From: Candidatus Spyradosoma merdigallinarum
GTDB taxonomy: Bacteria > Verrucomicrobiota > Verrucomicrobiia > Opitutales > UBA953
Direction: 5' to 3'
DNA length: 15,752 nt
NCBI GenBank assembly: GCA_018713755.1
Contig: DVOG01000064.1
Coordinates: 1-15,752, forward strand
The position numbers and the translations under genes are program-made. Numbering within the stretch: the stretch's first letter is position 1; each line of letters starts with the position of its first letter. The notes under the pieces are model-generated. The model did no database searches and had not been told where the DNA came from. It worked only from the letters and a program-made list of their open reading frames with translations. Shown in pieces: positions 14,262 through 15,752 of this stretch.

Positions 14262-14549
14262 ATGTCTGAAGAACAGAATCGTTCATCCCGCAAGACGCTC
14301 ACCGGCGTCGTCACGAGCAAGACCGGAGACAAGAGCATCAAGGTTACCTATTTCTACAAGATGCCGCACCCGATTTTCCGCAAGGAAATCAAGCGCAAGA
14401 CGGTCATTCACGCGCACGACGAAAAGAACGAGTGCAACGTCGGCGACAAGGTCGAAATCATGGAAACGCGCCCGCTCTCGAAGCTGAAGCGCTTCCGCGT
14501 CGTCCGCGTCGTCGAGGCCGCCAAGATCATCGGGCAGGCCGCGGTCTGA
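14262..14549 (+). CDS. rpsQ: 30S ribosomal protein S17
   Basis: A 95-residue S17, an OB-fold protein that binds 16S rRNA early in 30S assembly. RKTLTGVVTSKTGDKSIKVT at the N-terminus, HAHDEKNECNVGDKVEIMETRPLSKLKRFRVVRV further on (family pattern HDE.N.C..GD.V.I.E.RPLSK.K...). AAGAGGA lies seven bases before the ATG. It is placed between rpmC and rplN as in the standard spc region. Confidence 0.97.
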   Translation: MSEEQNRSSRKTLTGVVTSKTGDKSIKVTYFYKMPHPIFRKEIKRKTVIHAHDEKNECNVGDKVEIMETRPLSKLKRFRVVRVVEAAKIIGQAAV

Positions 14550-14581
14550 AAGAAGATAAAAACACAAGAGGCATAATCATT

Positions 14582-14950
14582 ATGGTACAGTTGAAATCGC
14601 GTTTGGACGTCGCCGACAACACCGGCGCCAAGGAGGTGGAAATGATCCGCCGCCTCGGGCAGATCACGGACACGGCTTCCGTGGGCGACGTCATCGTCTG
14701 CGCCGTCAAAGATTCCATTCCCAGCGCTCCCGACGCCGTCAAAAAAGGTTCCGTCGTGAAGGCGGTCGTCGTCCGCACCAAGGCGCCCATTCGCCGCGAC
14801 GACGGCAGCTACCTGCGCTTCGATTCCAATGCGGTCGTCATTCTCGACGGGAACGGCAATCCGCGCGGCACCCGCATCTTCGGGCCGGTCGCCCGCGAGC
14901 TCCGCAAAAAATTCATGAAAATCGTCTCCCTCGCTCCGGAGGTTCTGTAA
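14582..14950 (+). CDS. rplN: 50S ribosomal protein L14
   Basis: A 122-residue L14, which forms intersubunit bridges with 16S rRNA. Conserved blocks are LDVADNTGAKEVEMIRRLG, the VVVRTKAPIRRDDGSYLRFDSNAVVI segment, and RGTRIFGPVARELR. Reading could extend upstream to 14432 but would overlap rpsQ; ATG 14582 gives exactly the family start (M-V-Q) and has AGAGG ten bases before it. It is followed one base after its stop by rplX, so the two are probably coupled. Confidence 0.97.
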   Translation: MVQLKSRLDVADNTGAKEVEMIRRLGQITDTASVGDVIVCAVKDSIPSAPDAVKKGSVVKAVVVRTKAPIRRDDGSYLRFDSNAVVILDGNGNPRGTRIFGPVARELRKKFMKIVSLAPEVL

Positions 14951-14951
14951 C

Positions 14952-15203
14952 ATGGCTAAGCAACATCTCAAGAAAGACGACGAGGTCGTCGTCATCGCCG
15001 GCTCCGAAAAGGGCAAGCGCGGAAAGATTCTCAAAACGCTTCCCGCGAAGGGAAGAGTCGTCGTCGAAGGGCTCAATCTCGTGAAGCGGCACACGGTCGC
15101 CAACGAGCAGGCCGGCATCGAAGGCGGCATCATCGAGAAGGAAGCGCCGATTCACGCCTCGAACGTGATGCTCGCTTCGAAATTCGACGCCAAGAAGAAA
15201 TAA
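14952..15203 (+). CDS. rplX: 50S ribosomal protein L24
   Basis: An 83-residue L24, an assembly initiator protein of the 50S. A KOW motif occupies about residues 7-34 (KDDEVVVIAGSEKGKRGKIL), followed by VVVEGLNLVKRH and the GGIIEKEAPIHASNVML block that is typical of the family. The protein is shorter than E. coli L24 at the C-terminal end, ending in a lysine run. A strong GGAGG site (14938-14942), inside the end of rplN, lies nine bases before the ATG. Confidence 0.97.
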   Translation: MAKQHLKKDDEVVVIAGSEKGKRGKILKTLPAKGRVVVEGLNLVKRHTVANEQAGIEGGIIEKEAPIHASNVMLASKFDAKKK

Positions 15204-15207
15204 GCAA

Positions 15208-15222
15208 CGTTCCCGCAGGAAC
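15208..15222 (+). repeat. Small hairpin built on the CGTTCCCG motif between rplX and rplE
   Basis: GTTCC (15209-15213) pairs with GGAAC (15218-15222) over a CGCA loop. There is no T tract, so it is not a terminator. It looks like a degenerate inverted pair of the window-wide motif in an intergenic gap of the operon. Confidence 0.4.
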
Positions 15223-15244
15223 ACTCAGAAAAGAGAAGCAGCAT

Positions 15245-15752
15245 ATGCACACACCGGTTTTGAAAAAACTTTACCAGGAACAGGTCGTTCCCGAGCTGAA
15301 GAAAAAGCTCGGCGTGACGAATCCCCACCAGGTTCCCGCGCTGACCAAAGTCGTCATCAATTCGTCCTACCGCGCGGACACGGACAAAAATCTGCAGGCG
15401 GAAATTCTGAAGGAAATCGGAAAAATCGCCGGACAGAAGCCCGTCGTCACGCACGCGCGCAAGAGCGTTTCGAACTTCAAAGTTCGCCAGGGAATGCCCC
15501 TCGGCGTGATGGTGACGCTCCGCGGGGCGGCGATGTACGAATTCCTCGCCCGCCTCATCTACATCGCCCTGCCGATGATTCGCGACTTCCGCGGCGTCTC
15601 GAACCGTTTCGACGGAAAGGGCAACTACTCGCTCGGCATCGCTGACCACACGATTTTCCCGGAAACGCAGGGCGACGGGTCGCAGCGTCAGAACATCGGG
15701 CTCGACATCACGATCGTGACGACGGCGAAAACGGACGAGGAAGGCCGCGAAC
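15245..15752 (+). CDS. rplE: 50S ribosomal protein L5, C-terminus cut by window edge
   Basis: The frame from ATG 15245 stays open to the last base and encodes about 169 residues of L5, which binds 5S rRNA in the central protuberance. Recognised by LKKLYQEQVVPELKKKLG near the N-terminus, GQKPVVTHARKSVSNFKVRQGMPLGVMVTLRG in the middle, and DFRGVSNRFDGKGNYSLGIADHTIFPE further on, all standard L5 blocks. Roughly the last ten to twenty residues lie outside the window. It follows rplX after 41 bases, and the usual next gene (rpsN or rpsH) would be to the right. Confidence 0.96.
   Translation, partial: MHTPVLKKLYQEQVVPELKKKLGVTNPHQVPALTKVVINSSYRADTDKNLQAEILKEIGKIAGQKPVVTHARKSVSNFKVRQGMPLGVMVTLRGAAMYEFLARLIYIALPMIRDFRGVSNRFDGKGNYSLGIADHTIFPETQGDGSQRQNIGLDITIVTTAKTDEEGRE

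Larger units (their letters stand above)
1..15752. repeat. Dispersed short motif CGGGAACG / CGTTCCCG
   Basis: The hexamer GGGAAC or its complement occurs about 60 times by hand count, nearly always as the octamer CGGGAACG. With 60% GC and independent bases about 10 would be expected. About 35 copies lie in the first 5.7 kb and about 25 in the remaining 10 kb. Copies occur on both strands, in coding and intergenic DNA. Examples are 25-32, 122-130, 1604-1611, 2572-2579, 2595-2602, 5685-5692, 5708-5715 and 15208-15215. Confidence 0.8.

Noticed and set aside
14432..14581. Longer N-terminus for rplN
   Set aside because: It overlaps rpsQ and is not L14-like; ATG 14582 has a ribosome-binding site and the family start.
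1..15752. The dispersed motif as a CRISPR array, transposon end or REP element
   Set aside because: Copies are only about 8 bp, irregularly spaced, on both strands and within coding frames. There are no constant spacers, no transposase and no longer conserved repeat body.

Overview
The window looks like a chromosomal segment from a GC-rich Gram-negative bacterium of the PVC group, probably Verrucomicrobiota or Lentisphaerota. This is an inference. It rests on a secreted protein ending in a PEP-CTERM sorting tag of the type common there, the ribosomal protein sequences, and the mixed presence of Shine-Dalgarno sites. No rRNA, tRNA, insertion sequence, phage gene or CRISPR array is visible.

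Left accessory part (1-5649). A large alanine-rich membrane protein of unknown function enters from the left edge. A PEP-CTERM exported protein (1707-2549) follows. A strong bidirectional terminator (2564-2611) separates it from a leftward three-gene operon: an SPFH/band-7 protein with a C-terminal GYF_2 domain (5649-4483), a four-helix membrane protein (4454-3651), and a zinc-ribbon membrane protein split by a frameshift (3631-2626). The gene set recalls the Bacillus subtilis YdjG/YdjI envelope-stress module but has no PspA or TPM-domain gene here.

Intergenic hub (5650-5857). A well-formed leftward sigma70-type promoter sits inside an inverted pair of a repeated motif. It faces an AT-rich, palindrome-rich region that should drive the rightward ribosomal operon.

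Right part (5858-15752). This is a str/S10/spc-type cluster in conserved order: rpsL, rpsG, fusA, rpsJ, rplC, rplD, rplW, rplB, rpsS, [small secreted protein], rplV, rpsC, rplP, rpmC, rpsQ, rplN, rplX, rplE (cut by the right edge). Departures from the usual layout are the absence of tuf between fusA and rpsJ, a 149-nt AT-rich possibly structured leader before rplC, and a 117-residue signal-peptide protein between rpsS and rplV.

Over everything lies a very abundant short motif, CGGGAACG/CGTTCCCG. By hand I count about 60 copies of its core hexamer, against roughly 10 expected by chance. It is denser in the left accessory part than in the ribosomal genes. It forms inverted pairs at several gene ends, including the terminator stem, which resembles the behaviour of DNA-uptake sequences in Neisseria and Pasteurellaceae. 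This motif and the protein between rpsS and rplV are the two observations most worth following up.
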